Origin: Tateyamaria sp. ANG-S1
GTDB lineage: Bacteria; Pseudomonadota; Alphaproteobacteria; Rhodobacterales; Rhodobacteraceae
Direction of reading: 5' to 3'
Assembly (NCBI RefSeq): GCF_000814025.1
Contig: NZ_JWLL01000004.1
Location: forward strand, 1-64,000
DNA: 64,000 nucleotides
Below, piece by piece: positions 16,716 through 25,613 of the stretch (the stretch's first letter is position 1; each line of letters opens with the position of its first letter). The position numbers and the translations under genes are program-made. The notes under the pieces were generated by a model that had not been told where the DNA came from, did no database searches, and saw only the letters and a program-made list of their open reading frames with translations.

Positions 16716-17946
16716 GAACGACTGTTTTGCCTTGCCGCCCGGTGTCCACTGGACCCCCGTGGACGAGGCGCTCGCCGACCTCCGCACCCGGCTCTCCTGC
16801 GTGGTGGGTACCGAAACAGTACCCGTCTCGGGCGCCCTCGACCGCATCCTCGCAACTGACATCACAGCCCCGCGCGCGCATCCTCCACTGCCGAACACCG
16901 CCGTAGATGGTTACGGTTTCCTTAACGGACGCGGGGAGGGTGGCCACCACATCTCGCTCGTCGCGCAACATATGCCCGCCGGAGCGACCCCCGACACAAG
17001 TGTCCCCGCGGGGACAGCCATCCGCATCCTCACCGGCGCCGCCCTTCCCCCTGGCGTCGACACGGTCATCTTGCAAGAGGATGTCGAGGTCAAAGACAGC
17101 GCCATCCACTTCACCGGCCCGATCAAGCAAGGCGCCAACACGCGCAAGGCGGGCGAGGATGTGAAAGCTGGCGACGTGATCGCGCGTGCAGGGCGCAAGC
17201 TGACGCCTGCCGACCTTGCCTTGCTGTCCGCCGTCGGTGTGTCCGAAGTGACCGCCCGCCGCCCGCTGCGGGTGGGTATCCTATCGACAGGTGACGAATT
17301 GGTGCAGCCCGGTGATGACGCCGGGCCGGGCCAGATCTATGATGCGAACCGGCCCATGCTGATGGGCCTGATGTCCCGGCTGGGACGTGCAGCCGTTGAC
17401 CTCGGTCACGTCCGCGATGACCGCGATGCCTTGCGTGCGCGGCTTGATGATGCGGCGAGGCAGGTGGACGTGATCTTTACCAGCGGTGGTGCGTCGGCAG
17501 GGGATGCGGACCATGTCTCGGCCCTGTTGAACGAAGCGGGGGCGATGGCGCTGTGGCGCATCGCGATCAAGCCGGGGCGGCCCTTGGCGCTGGGGATGTG
17601 GCAGGGCAAGCCGGTCTTTGGCCTGCCAGGCAACCCGGTGGCGGCCATGGTGTGCACCCTCGTTTTCGGCGCACCTGCACTGGCTACTCTGGCCGGGGCG
17701 GAGTGGTTGCAGCCTGAAGGTTTCATGGTGCCCGCCGCGTTTTCCAAAACGAAGAAAGCGGGGCGGCGCGAGTTTCTGCGGGCGCGGATGCGCGGCGGTC
17801 GGGTAGACGTTTTTGCCTCCGAAGGATCGGGCCGGATCAGCGGGCTCAGTTGGGCCGAAGGGCTGGTGGAGCTGCCCGATGAGGCGATGAGCGTTGCGCC
17901 GGGCGATCCGGTGCGCTTCATTCCTTGGTCGGGCTTTGGCGCTTAG
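16702..17946 (+). CDS. moeA: Molybdopterin molybdotransferase MoeA
   Basis: 414 residues from ATG 16702, chosen because GAGG at 16692-16695 is well spaced. It overlaps the previous gene by 14 bases. MoeA inserts molybdate into adenylylated molybdopterin. Landmarks are LPNTAVDGYGF, ILTGAALPPGVDTV, VGILSTGDELVQPG, IYDANRPML, FTSGGASAGDADHV and KPGRPLALG with FGLPGNPVAAMV. Together with moaB, mobA and mobB the window covers the late steps of Moco synthesis. Confidence 0.95.
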   Translation: MPPLKNDCFALPPGVHWTPVDEALADLRTRLSCVVGTETVPVSGALDRILATDITAPRAHPPLPNTAVDGYGFLNGRGEGGHHISLVAQHMPAGATPDTSVPAGTAIRILTGAALPPGVDTVILQEDVEVKDSAIHFTGPIKQGANTRKAGEDVKAGDVIARAGRKLTPADLALLSAVGVSEVTARRPLRVGILSTGDELVQPGDDAGPGQIYDANRPMLMGLMSRLGRAAVDLGHVRDDRDALRARLDDAARQVDVIFTSGGASAGDADHVSALLNEAGAMALWRIAIKPGRPLALGMWQGKPVFGLPGNPVAAMVCTLVFGAPALATLAGAEWLQPEGFMVPAAFSKTKKAGRREFLRARMRGGRVDVFASEGSGRISGLSWAEGLVELPDEAMSVAPGDPVRFIPWSGFGA

Positions 17947-17985
17947 GCGTGGCAATCCCCGGCCCGCACCCTATGCTTTGGCCGC

Positions 17986-18579
17986 ATGACCCAATCACAC
18001 AATCAAGAGCACATCATCGTCATCGGCGCGTCCGCTGGCGGTCTCAAGCCGATGACCGAAGTGCTGAGCGTCCTGCCGCACAACCTTAATGCGCCCATTG
18101 TGGTGGCGATCCACGGTGGACGGCTGAGCCAGTTGACCGAGGTCCTGACCCGGACGGCATCGTTGCCGGTGCGCAAGGCCACCGACGGGCAGGCGCTGGA
18201 GCGGGGTGTGATCGCGGTCTGTCCTGGCGGGGAACACACGCGGATCGAAGGGCGTGTGCTGCGCCTTGGGCGTCTGCCCGATGCGGCGCGGTTCCAGCCC
18301 TCGGTCAACCTGCTGTTTCGCAGCGCGGCCGAACATTACGGCGCGGGCACGGTCGCGGTTGTTCTGTCGGGCAACCTCAATGACGGCACCGAAGGGGCGC
18401 AGGACGTCCACGCTGTGGGAGGGGTGATGCTGGTGCAGGCCCCGGCAGAGGCGGACTATCCGTCGATGCCAGCCAGCATTGTGCTGCATGATCACCCGGA
18501 CGCGGTGCTTCAGGCCGAGGATATTGCAGGGCGGCTGCTTGAGCTTGTGGGGTCGCGCGGTTTGGTGCGGGCCAGCTAG
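17986..18579 (+). CDS. Orphan CheB-type protein-glutamate methylesterase domain
   Basis: 197 residues, only the catalytic CheB domain; the N-terminal receiver domain of chemotaxis CheB is missing. The triad residues are visible: Ser16 in GASAGG, His43 in AIHGG and Asp133 in LNDGTEG. CheB enzymes remove methyl groups from receptor glutamates. With no CheR, receptor or other chemotaxis gene nearby, this orphan may act on another target or in a two-component pathway encoded elsewhere. It follows moeA by 39 bases and ends immediately before the convergent next gene. Confidence 0.85.
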   Translation: MTQSHNQEHIIVIGASAGGLKPMTEVLSVLPHNLNAPIVVAIHGGRLSQLTEVLTRTASLPVRKATDGQALERGVIAVCPGGEHTRIEGRVLRLGRLPDAARFQPSVNLLFRSAAEHYGAGTVAVVLSGNLNDGTEGAQDVHAVGGVMLVQAPAEADYPSMPASIVLHDHPDAVLQAEDIAGRLLELVGSRGLVRAS

Positions 18580-19590
18580 CTAGTCAAACGTGCCCGCCAC
18601 CCGGCCCAGCAGCATGAACGCGCGCGCGGTACGGGTGTCGCTGAGGGCTGAAATCTCGGCATCCGTGGCGGTTTCTGTGAAGGCCGAAACCGTCTGATCA
18701 AAGCGGCGCAGGAAGTGGTGCGCGGCGTCGCGGAAAATCGGGTCCTGCTTCATCCGACCCGCCGAGAGGGCCAAGGATGAACGATCCCTTACACCACCGA
18801 GCGGTGCCACGGCGCGGCCACGGGCACCTTGGGCAAACTGGCGCCACACCTCGGGGCGCGCGCGATCGGGGCGCAGATCGTCCATGTAGATGCCGTCCTG
18901 GCTGAGCAGGGTGAGGATGTCCTGAGCGGCCTGAACCAGTTGCGCGGTCGTGCGGTCGCGCATGGCCTTGCGCAGCGCCGCGAACCCTTCCTCGTCCTCC
19001 GCCGTTTCGGGGAAGTTGAGGGCGCGGATAAAATCCTCCGCGGCGAGGGGCGGGGCGATGTCCTCGGCGCTGGTGCCGAGGGCGAGGGCGGGTTGATCGC
19101 CTGTGACCTCGGGCTGTGCGACCTGCTGGGGTGCGGGGGCCTGTTCGCGCCTGCTTTGGAACGTGGCGAGCGCGGTTTCCGTTTTGCGCGTGGCGGCGGC
19201 GATCTCGTCGAGCTTGCGGGCGACCGAGGGCTCATCCGCCACGTTGCGGCCCTGGTTTTGCGCAATATAGGCCTGCCGGATCGCATCGATGGCGGTTTGC
19301 AGGCGCTGGCTTTCCTCGCGCATCACCTTGCTGGAGCGGGCGGCCGTGGCCGCGACCCAGATCATCGCCACCGGCATGAAGATGGCGAGCATCGTGATCA
19401 GAAAGCGCAACCCCTCGCCGGTTCCCGCCGGATCATCACCGGCAAGCAGGAAATAGGCGGCAGCCCCCACGAGCCAGACGGCTGTCAGGATCAGGGCAGC
19501 GACTTCGATGCCTGTGATGCCTTCGGCGCTGGGTTTGTCGTAGATTCCCAGCGGTGTCGGGCGCGTCTGTGGTTCGGGCTTTTCGGCCAT
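18580..19590 (-). CDS. Conserved membrane protein with coiled-coil region, function unknown
   Basis: 336 residues. Two transmembrane helices lie at about residues 28-50 and 62-84 (IEVAALILTAVWLVGAAAYFL and FLITMLAIFMPVAMIWVAA). A charged region about 90-150 then looks able to form a coiled coil. The C-terminal 140 residues are helical and soluble. I do not recognise the family. It is five bases downstream of greA on the same strand and may be cotranscribed with it. Confidence 0.7.
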   Translation of the reverse strand: MAEKPEPQTRPTPLGIYDKPSAEGITGIEVAALILTAVWLVGAAAYFLLAGDDPAGTGEGLRFLITMLAIFMPVAMIWVAATAARSSKVMREESQRLQTAIDAIRQAYIAQNQGRNVADEPSVARKLDEIAAATRKTETALATFQSRREQAPAPQQVAQPEVTGDQPALALGTSAEDIAPPLAAEDFIRALNFPETAEDEEGFAALRKAMRDRTTAQLVQAAQDILTLLSQDGIYMDDLRPDRARPEVWRQFAQGARGRAVAPLGGVRDRSSLALSAGRMKQDPIFRDAAHHFLRRFDQTVSAFTETATDAEISALSDTRTARAFMLLGRVAGTFD

Positions 19591-19594
19591 GGCC

Positions 19595-20065
19595 TCAGCT
19601 ATAGCTGATTTTCAGGACTTCATAGGACTTTTCACCGCCCGGTGTGCGCACCTCGACGCTGTCGCCCTCTTCCTTGCCGATCAGTGCCCGCGCGATGGGC
19701 GATTTTATGTTCAAAAGGCCTTTTTCGATGTTGGCCTCGTATTCGCCTACGATCTGGTAGGTCTTTTCCTCGTCCGTGTCCTCGTCCACGAGCGTGACGG
19801 TGGCGCCGAACTTGATGGCGCCTGACATCTTTGACGTGTCGATGATGTCGGCGAGCGAAATCACGCCTTCGAGTTCTTTGATCCGGCCCTCGACAAAGGA
19901 CTGCTTTTCCTTGGCCGAGTGGTATTCGGCGTTTTCCGACAGGTCACCATGTTCGCGCGCCTCGGCAATCGCCTTGATGATGGCGGGGCGTTCCTCGGTC
20001 TTGAGGTGCTTGAGTTCCGTTTCCAGTGCGGTGGCACCGGCGCGGGTCATCGGGATCTTTTCCAT
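19595..20065 (-). CDS. greA: Transcription elongation factor GreA
   Basis: 156 residues, the normal GreA length. The N-terminal coiled coil (about residues 1-75) includes the acidic tip motif [19 protein letters not shown], whose acidic residues reach into the RNA polymerase secondary channel and stimulate cleavage of backtracked RNA. The C-terminal FKBP-like domain has the usual end [11 protein letters not shown]. This start gives the typical MEKIPMT N-terminus. Confidence 0.96.
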   Translation of the reverse strand: MEKIPMTRAGATALETELKHLKTEERPAIIKAIAEAREHGDLSENAEYHSAKEKQSFVEGRIKELEGVISLADIIDTSKMSGAIKFGATVTLVDEDTDEEKTYQIVGEYEANIEKGLLNIKSPIARALIGKEEGDSVEVRTPGGEKSYEVLKISYS

Positions 20066-20164
20066 CGGCGTCGTCCTAATAAACTGCGGCGGCCCGCGTT
20101 GGAGCCGCCGTTGTTTGCGATGGGTGTTACCTGACCCAATGGGGCGGGGGAATGCAAGGGGGTA

Positions 20165-20226
20165 TGGGGGCCAGCCCCGGTCGCTTGCGCGACTCCCCCG
20201 AAGTATTTTCAGCCAGAAGAAAGAGA
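20165..20226 (+). repeat. Rhodobacteraceae-type intergenic hairpin repeat, copy 1
   Basis: The stretch contains two small hairpins (GGGGGCCAGCCCC and GTCGCTTGCGCGAC), a CCCCC run able to close on the initial GGGGG, then a tail GAAGTATTTTCAGCCAGAAG. The same layout (GC hairpin, CCCC-g/a-AGT-A/T-rich, C-x-GC-x-AGA-x-GAA tail) recurs at 41474-41520. From memory, tails of this kind are frequent in Roseobacter/Rhodobacter intergenic DNA. It lies between the VOC gene stop and the greA start. Confidence 0.6.
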
Positions 20227-20241
20227 CTGGCGCAGGCTGGC

Positions 20242-20622
20242 CTAGTCGTATTGGACCACTTCGAATTCGATATTGTCGTCGTCGTGGAAGTAGAAGCGGC
20301 GGCCTGGTTCGTAGTCGTGGTGCTGGCCCACGCGGAACCCTTTGGCCCGCGCGCCGTTTTCGATCTGTTCAAGGTCGTCCGTCACGATGGCGATGTGGTT
20401 CAGCCCGCCGATGGTGGCGTAGGAGCTTTCACTGCCCTTTGCCGCCGTGGCCTGCGTGTAGAGCGCGAGATAATGCTTGTCCGTTCCGACGTGGACGGTG
20501 CGCCCGTCCTCCATCGCGTTGCCGGCCCACCGGATGTGCCAGCCAAAGAGGTCGCACATCCATGCGGCGGTTGTATCGGGGTTCGAGACGGTCAGATTGG
20601 TGTGTTCGAGCATGGCTGGCAT
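20242..20622 (-). CDS. VOC family (glyoxalase/bleomycin-resistance fold) protein, likely SoxR target
   Basis: 126 residues, one complete VOC module of paired beta-alpha-beta-beta-beta repeats. Likely metal ligands are His in LEHTNLTV, His in GGLNHIAIV and Glu in NIEFEVVQ. The family includes glyoxalase I, dioxygenases and antibiotic-binding proteins; the substrate here is unknown. AAAGGA sits just before the ATG. The promoter (20672-20702) has -35 TTGACC and -10 CAGGAT separated by 19 bp that hold a SoxR box, so induction by redox-cycling compounds through the divergent soxR is strongly suggested. Confidence 0.85.
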   Translation of the reverse strand: MPAMLEHTNLTVSNPDTTAAWMCDLFGWHIRWAGNAMEDGRTVHVGTDKHYLALYTQATAAKGSESSYATIGGLNHIAIVTDDLEQIENGARAKGFRVGQHHDYEPGRRFYFHDDDNIEFEVVQYD

Positions 20623-20671
20623 GGTTTGGTCCTTTCGTCATTTTACCTTCCCTTTGCGGTTGGGTGAGGGC

Positions 20672-20702
20672 ATCCTGCGACCTCAAGTCAACTTGAGGTC
20701 AA
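20672..20702 (-). promoter_or_regulatory. SoxR-type promoter of the VOC gene
   Basis: On the minus strand TTGACC (20702-20697) and CAGGAT (20677-20672) are separated by 19 bp. This overlong spacer is the hallmark of MerR/SoxR-activated promoters, and the operator sits inside it, as in the E. coli soxS promoter. On the plus strand the equivalent boxes are poor. The predicted RNA start is about 45 bases before the VOC start codon. Confidence 0.7.
20679..20700. promoter_or_regulatory. SoxR box
   Basis: A perfect inverted repeat: GACCTCAAGT and ACTTGAGGTC separated by CA. The core CCTCAAGT...ACTTGAGG is the established SoxR operator sequence known from soxS of E. coli. It lies in the 93-bp gap between the VOC gene and soxR, 16 bp before the soxR start. 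Confidence 0.9.
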
Positions 20703-20715
20703 GAGGTTTTTTTTC

Positions 20716-21180
20716 ATGACGCCATCCGAGGGGTTGAGCATTGGCGAGATTGCGGAGCGGACCGGTTTGGCGGTGTCTGCCATCCGCTATTACGAGGACG
20801 AGGGGCTGGTGGCCCCGTTGCGCAATGCGTCTGGGCGGCGGCGGTTTCAGCGCGCCGACATCCGGCGGCTGAGTTTCATCATGGTGGCGCAGCAGTTCGG
20901 GTTCACGCTGGCGCAGATCAAGGCAGAGCTGGACCTGCTGCCGCGCCACCGTGCGCCCAACAAACGCGACTGGGCGCGTATCAGCACCGAGTTTCGGGAG
21001 GGGTTGGATGCCCGCATCGCGCGGTTGGAAAAGCTGCGCGATACGCTGGATGGCTGTATCGGGTGCGGGTGTCTGAGTCTGGAGGCTTGTGCGCTTTACA
21101 ATCCGCGCGATGCGGCGGCCGAAAAGGGGCAGGGCCCCCGCTATTTGCTGGGAGATCGCCCATCAGATGTCACGTCGTAG
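20716..21180 (+). CDS. soxR: Redox-sensitive transcriptional activator SoxR
   Basis: 154 residues. The MerR-type winged HTH LSIGEIAERTGLAVSAIRYY is followed by the dimerisation helix and the [2Fe-2S] cluster motif CIGCGCLSLEAC with all four cysteines (C-x2-C-x-C-x5-C). SoxR activates transcription when its cluster is oxidised by redox-cycling drugs. No soxS is present, as usual outside enterics, so SoxR acts directly on targets. Its operator lies between it and the VOC gene. AAGAGG at 20701-20706 is the ribosome site. Confidence 0.95.
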   Translation: MTPSEGLSIGEIAERTGLAVSAIRYYEDEGLVAPLRNASGRRRFQRADIRRLSFIMVAQQFGFTLAQIKAELDLLPRHRAPNKRDWARISTEFREGLDARIARLEKLRDTLDGCIGCGCLSLEACALYNPRDAAAEKGQGPRYLLGDRPSDVTS

Positions 21181-21327
21181 CGTAATTTTGCGTAACGTGT
21201 CGTCGTTTCGTGAATTTTTTGTGGATTTTTTCACGGGGACAGTTCACCACATTGCGGAAGCCCTATCTAACAGGTAGCGACGACCAAATTTGCGCAGATG
21301 CGCCGGGAGCAAGAGGGGAGCCACCGG

Positions 21328-22977
21328 ATGGCCGAGATTGAACGCGAAGCGATGGAATATGACGTGGTGATCGTGGGGGCGGGCCCTGCTGGTCTATCCG
21401 CCGCCATTCGTCTCAAGCAGTTGGATGCCGATCTGAACGTTGTGGTTCTTGAGAAGGGATCTGAGGTTGGTGCGCATATCCTGTCGGGTGCTGTTCTGGA
21501 TCCCGTGGGTCTGGATGCGCTGATCCCGGACTGGAAGGAGAAGGGCGCGCCGCTGAACGTGCCCGTCAAGGACGACAACTTCTACATGCTGGGTGAGGCG
21601 GGGCAGATCCGCATCCCCAACGCGCCCATGCCGCCGCTGATGAACAACCACGGCAACTACATCGTGTCGATGGGCAATGTCTGCCGCTGGATGGCGGAGC
21701 AGGCCGAGGAAATGGGGGTTGAGATCTTCCCCGGTATGGCGTGTTCCGAGCTGGTCTATGGCGACAATGGCGAGGTGAAGGGCGTTGTTGCTGGTGTCTT
21801 TGGCCTAGAAGAAGATGGGTCGATTGGCGAGAACACCGAGCCGGGGATGGAGCTGCACGGCAAGTATGTGTTCCTGTCCGAAGGCGTGCGCGGGTCGCTG
21901 TCGAAGGAAGTCATCGCCAAGTACGATCTGGCCGAGGGCAAGGAGCCTCAGAAATACGGCCTTGGCATGAAAGAGATCTGGGAGATTGACCCCGAGAAGC
22001 ACAAGGAAGGGTCTGTCACCCACACGATGGGCTGGCCGCTGGAATCCAATGCGGGCGGTGGGTCCTTCATCTATCACCTTGATAACAATCAGGTTTATGT
22101 CGGGTTTGTGGTTCACTTGAACTACAAGAACCCGCACCTGTTCCCCTACATGGAATTCCAGCGCTTCAAGCATCACCCGATGGTGGCTGAGCTTTTGAAG
22201 GGCGGGAAGCGCGTGGCCTATGGCGCGCGGGCGATTTCCGAGGGTGGTTACCAGTCGATGCCGAAGATGGTGGCCCCCGGTGTGGCGCTGCTGGGCTGTT
22301 CTGTGGGCATGGTCAACGTGCCGCGGATCAAGGGCAATCACAACGCGATGCTGTCGGGTAAGGCGGCGGCCGAGGCGGCCTTTGACGCGATCAAGGCGGA
22401 GCGGTCGGGTGACGAGCTGACCGCCTATGAGACCGAGGTGCGCGAAGGAGCCATCGGCAAGGACCTCAAGAAAGTGCGCAACGTGAAGCCGATTTGGTCC
22501 AAGTATGGACTGACGGCGTCGCTGGTGCTGGGCGGGTTCGACATGTGGACCAACACTCTGGGCTTTTCGCTTTTTGGCACCGTGGGGCATGGTAAGAACG
22601 ATGCGGACGCCACGGAAGAGGCCAGCAAACACAAGCCCATCGACTATCCCAAGCCCGATGGCACGCTGTCCTTTGACAGGCTGACCAACGTGTCGTTCAG
22701 CTTTACCAACCACGAGGAAAGCCAGCCTGCGCACCTCAAGCTGACCGATGCTGCGGTGCCGGTGGCGCAGAACCTGCCGAAATATGCAGGCCCCTCGGCG
22801 CGGTATTGTCCGGCAGGCGTGTATGAGTTCGTGGAAGAAGAGGGCAAGGACACGCGCTTTGTCATCAACTTCCAGAACTGCGTGCACTGCAAGACCTGTG
22901 ACATCAAGGATCCCGCGCAGAACATCACCTGGACCACGCCGCAGGGCGGGGACGGTCCGAACTACCCGAACATGTGA
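21328..22977 (+). CDS. Electron transfer flavoprotein-ubiquinone oxidoreductase
   Basis: 549 residues from ATG 21328, preceded by AAGAGGGGAG at 21311-21320. The FAD-binding VVIVGAGPAGLSAA is near residues 14-27. At the C-terminus four cysteines (YCPAGVY and NCVHCKTCDI) bind the 4Fe-4S cluster. The enzyme sits on the inner membrane and passes electrons from ETF, reduced by acyl-CoA and other dehydrogenases, to ubiquinone. It completes the electron route from the acyl-CoA dehydrogenase at 8.6 kb. A strong terminator follows. Confidence 0.96.
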   Translation: MAEIEREAMEYDVVIVGAGPAGLSAAIRLKQLDADLNVVVLEKGSEVGAHILSGAVLDPVGLDALIPDWKEKGAPLNVPVKDDNFYMLGEAGQIRIPNAPMPPLMNNHGNYIVSMGNVCRWMAEQAEEMGVEIFPGMACSELVYGDNGEVKGVVAGVFGLEEDGSIGENTEPGMELHGKYVFLSEGVRGSLSKEVIAKYDLAEGKEPQKYGLGMKEIWEIDPEKHKEGSVTHTMGWPLESNAGGGSFIYHLDNNQVYVGFVVHLNYKNPHLFPYMEFQRFKHHPMVAELLKGGKRVAYGARAISEGGYQSMPKMVAPGVALLGCSVGMVNVPRIKGNHNAMLSGKAAAEAAFDAIKAERSGDELTAYETEVREGAIGKDLKKVRNVKPIWSKYGLTASLVLGGFDMWTNTLGFSLFGTVGHGKNDADATEEASKHKPIDYPKPDGTLSFDRLTNVSFSFTNHEESQPAHLKLTDAAVPVAQNLPKYAGPSARYCPAGVYEFVEEEGKDTRFVINFQNCVHCKTCDIKDPAQNITWTTPQGGDGPNYPNM

Positions 22978-22984
22978 TCATCAA

Positions 22985-23014
22985 AACGCCGGGCCACGCA
23001 GCCCGGCGTTTTTT
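22985..23014 (+). terminator. Rho-independent terminator after ETF-QO
   Basis: A perfect 10-bp stem (AACGCCGGGC at 22985-22994 and GCCCGGCGTT at 23001-23010) with loop CACGCA, followed by a run of six T residues ending at 23014. Confidence 0.92.
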
Positions 23015-23110
23015 CTGGCGCGCAATCGCTGACCATTTCGCGAGGTCGGATTGCACATATGCCCAGACGTGCTAGCCTTTGGTTCAAACAGCAAGAAGGC
23101 AGTGCATCCC

Positions 23111-24823
23111 GTGATCCGATCGCTTTTGTCCAGTGTCGCTTTGGCCGCCGTGTTGGCTGCAACGCCGCATATCGCGGCAGCCCAGTCGGTTGCAGGGTCG
23201 TACCTGGCCGCGCGGCAAGCCGCGATGACCAGCGATTTCGAGGCGGCGGCCCGCTATTACACCCAAGCGCTGGCGCGTGATCCCGGCAATGTGGAATTGA
23301 TGGAGGATGCCATCGTCGCGCAAATGGCGCTGGGTCGTATTGACCGAGCCCTGCCCATCGCGCAGGCCATTGAAGAGCGTGAGGCCCGCAGTCAGGCCGC
23401 GCATATGGTCATCATCGCCGACATGCTCGCGCAGGAAGACTATGCCGGATACCTTGAACGTGATGCGGACACCCAGGGCATCGGACCGCTGGTTGATGGG
23501 CTGCTGAACGCCTGGGCACTGGTCGGCGCAGATCGCGTGGATGAGGCGATGGCCGGGTTCGATGCCGTGTCCGAACAGCGCGGCGTGCGCGGGTTCGCCA
23601 TGTATCACAAGGCGATGGCCCTGGCCGGTCTGGGCCAGTTCCAAGAGGCCAGCGAGATTTTCGAGAGCGATGGCTCCGGCCCCCTGCAACAGACACGGCG
23701 TGGCGCCATGGCACGGGCTGAGGTGCTGTCGCAGCTTGGCCGGAACGAGGAAGCGGCGGCGTCGCTTGATGCTGCGTTTGGCACCGTGACGGACCCGGAG
23801 CTTGACGCCATGCACCTGGCGCTAGAGGCGGGAGAGACGCTGGCCTTTACCCATATCACGTCGGCCCGGGACGGGATGGCGGAGGTGTTCTATTCGCTGG
23901 CCGGTGCGTTGCGGCAGGATGCCGGGGCGGATTACACGCTGCTCTACGGGCGCCTCGCAAAGCACTTGCGGCCCGATCACGTAGACGCGCTGCTGTTGAA
24001 CGCGGATCTTTTGGAAACGCTTGAGCAGTATGATCTTGCCAATGCGACCTACAAGCAGGTGCCCGCGGATCATCCGGCATTCCATGCAGCTGAACTGGGC
24101 CGGGCGGCGGCGTTGCGCGAATCCGGCAAGCCCGACGCGGCGATCGAGGTCTTGGAACAATTGGCCAAGCGCTTTGGCGATCTGCCCCTTGTGCACTCTA
24201 CGCTTGGCGATGTCTTGCGTCAGCAAAGCGACTTCGAAGCGGCCGTTGCTGCCTATGATCGGGCGCTGGAGCTGACGGACCCGGAGGCGCGGGGGGCATG
24301 GTTCCTGCACTACGCCCGCGCGATTTCCTATGAGCGGCTGAAGGAGTGGCCGCAGGCGGAGGCTGATTTCCGGCGTGCGCTTGAGCTGAACCCCGGCCAG
24401 CCGCAGGTGCTGAATTACCTTGGCTATTCGCTGGTTGAAAAGCAGATCAAGCTGGATGAAGCGCTTGAGATGATCGAAGAGGCCGTCGCGGCCAGCCCGG
24501 ACAGCGGCTACATTGTCGATAGCCTCGGATGGGTTCTGTACCGCCTTGGCCGCTATGACGAAGCGGTCGAGCATATGGAACGCGCGGTGGAGTTGATGCC
24601 GGTCGATCCGGTTGTGAACGATCATCTTGGCGACGTCTATTGGGCCGTGGGACGCGAGCGAGAGGCGCGGTTCCAGTGGATGCGCGCGCTGAGCTTTGTT
24701 GATCCGGCCGATACGGATGGCGAGGCTGATCCTGACCGGATGCGCCGCAAGTTGGAAGTGGGCTTGGACGCTGTGCTGGCCGAGGAAGGTGCGGAGCCCC
24801 TGCAGGTGGCGAATGACAATTGA
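23111..24823 (+). CDS. Exported tetratricopeptide repeat protein
   Basis: 570 residues from GTG 23111 (AAGG at 23096-23099); GTG 23102 is possible. A signal peptide (IRSLLSSVALAAVLAATPHIAAAQS) precedes TPR helices. The repeats are clearest in the last 250 residues, for example AIEVLEQLAKRFGDLP, YDRALELTDPEARG, ADFRRALELNPGQPQVLNYL and AVEHMERAVELMPVDPVV. It is a periplasmic or envelope scaffold of a type common in alphaproteobacteria, sometimes placed next to ispE. Its last four codons overlap ispE, so the two are coupled. Confidence 0.85.
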   Translation: MIRSLLSSVALAAVLAATPHIAAAQSVAGSYLAARQAAMTSDFEAAARYYTQALARDPGNVELMEDAIVAQMALGRIDRALPIAQAIEEREARSQAAHMVIIADMLAQEDYAGYLERDADTQGIGPLVDGLLNAWALVGADRVDEAMAGFDAVSEQRGVRGFAMYHKAMALAGLGQFQEASEIFESDGSGPLQQTRRGAMARAEVLSQLGRNEEAAASLDAAFGTVTDPELDAMHLALEAGETLAFTHITSARDGMAEVFYSLAGALRQDAGADYTLLYGRLAKHLRPDHVDALLLNADLLETLEQYDLANATYKQVPADHPAFHAAELGRAAALRESGKPDAAIEVLEQLAKRFGDLPLVHSTLGDVLRQQSDFEAAVAAYDRALELTDPEARGAWFLHYARAISYERLKEWPQAEADFRRALELNPGQPQVLNYLGYSLVEKQIKLDEALEMIEEAVAASPDSGYIVDSLGWVLYRLGRYDEAVEHMERAVELMPVDPVVNDHLGDVYWAVGREREARFQWMRALSFVDPADTDGEADPDRMRRKLEVGLDAVLAEEGAEPLQVANDN

Positions 24824-25613
24824 GGCCTTTGCGCCCGCCAAGATCAACCTGACCCTGCATGTGACTGGCCAGCGAGATGGTGGCTATCATCTTCTTGATT
24901 CCCTTGTGGTTTTTGCCGACGTGGGCGACCGGATCGGGTTTGTTCTGGCCCCATCGATGCAGATTGAAGTGTCCGGGCCATTCTCGGTCGGGGTTCCTGA
25001 CGATGACCGAAATCTGATCTGGCGCGCCGCTGTGCTGGCGGGTGTCACGGGGCAGTTTTCCCTTGAAAAGAATTTGCCCCATGGGGCTGGGATTGGGGGC
25101 GGATCGTCAGATGCCGCGGCTGTGCTGCGGCTGATGGGGGCGGAGGCGCATGCGCTTGCGCTGGGTGCGGATGTGCCTGTGTGCCTGCTGGATCTACCGC
25201 AACGAATGCGGGGGATTGGCGAGGATGTGACGCCTGTGGGTGGTGTACCTGCGCTGGACATGGTGTTGGTCAACCCGGGCGTTCACGTACCGACGCCCGA
25301 TGTGTTCAAGCGTTTGCGGCAGAAAGAAAATTCCGGGATGGACAGCAAGCTTGGCTGGTCGGGTCGCGCCGGTTTCGTGGACTGGTTGAGGGCACAGCGT
25401 AACGATCTTCAAGCGCCCGCAGCATCTGGCAATCCGGCAATCTCTGCGGCGCTGACTGCCTTGAAAGGCGCAGAGGTGTCGCGCATGTCCGGTTCGGGAT
25501 CGACGTGTTTTGGTGTCTATCCGGATGCTGCTGCTGCGCGGGCTGCAGCAGACCAAATCGCCGCAAGCCAGCCGCGCTGGTGGGTTCGGGCGGTGCAAAC
25601 GGTCGGGGCCTAG
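24813..25613 (+). CDS. ispE: 4-diphosphocytidyl-2-C-methyl-D-erythritol kinase IspE
   Basis: 266 residues from ATG 24813, within the end of the TPR gene. The substrate motif FAPAKINLTLHV and the GHMP ATP loop LPHGAGIGGGSSDAAA are both present, and the end has SGSGSTCFGVY. It phosphorylates CDP-methylerythritol in the MEP isoprenoid pathway. The convergent neighbour encodes a polyprenyl synthase that uses the products of this pathway. The next base after its stop begins the structured repeat element. Confidence 0.95.
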   Translation: MTIEAFAPAKINLTLHVTGQRDGGYHLLDSLVVFADVGDRIGFVLAPSMQIEVSGPFSVGVPDDDRNLIWRAAVLAGVTGQFSLEKNLPHGAGIGGGSSDAAAVLRLMGAEAHALALGADVPVCLLDLPQRMRGIGEDVTPVGGVPALDMVLVNPGVHVPTPDVFKRLRQKENSGMDSKLGWSGRAGFVDWLRAQRNDLQAPAASGNPAISAALTALKGAEVSRMSGSGSTCFGVYPDAAAARAAADQIAASQPRWWVRAVQTVGA

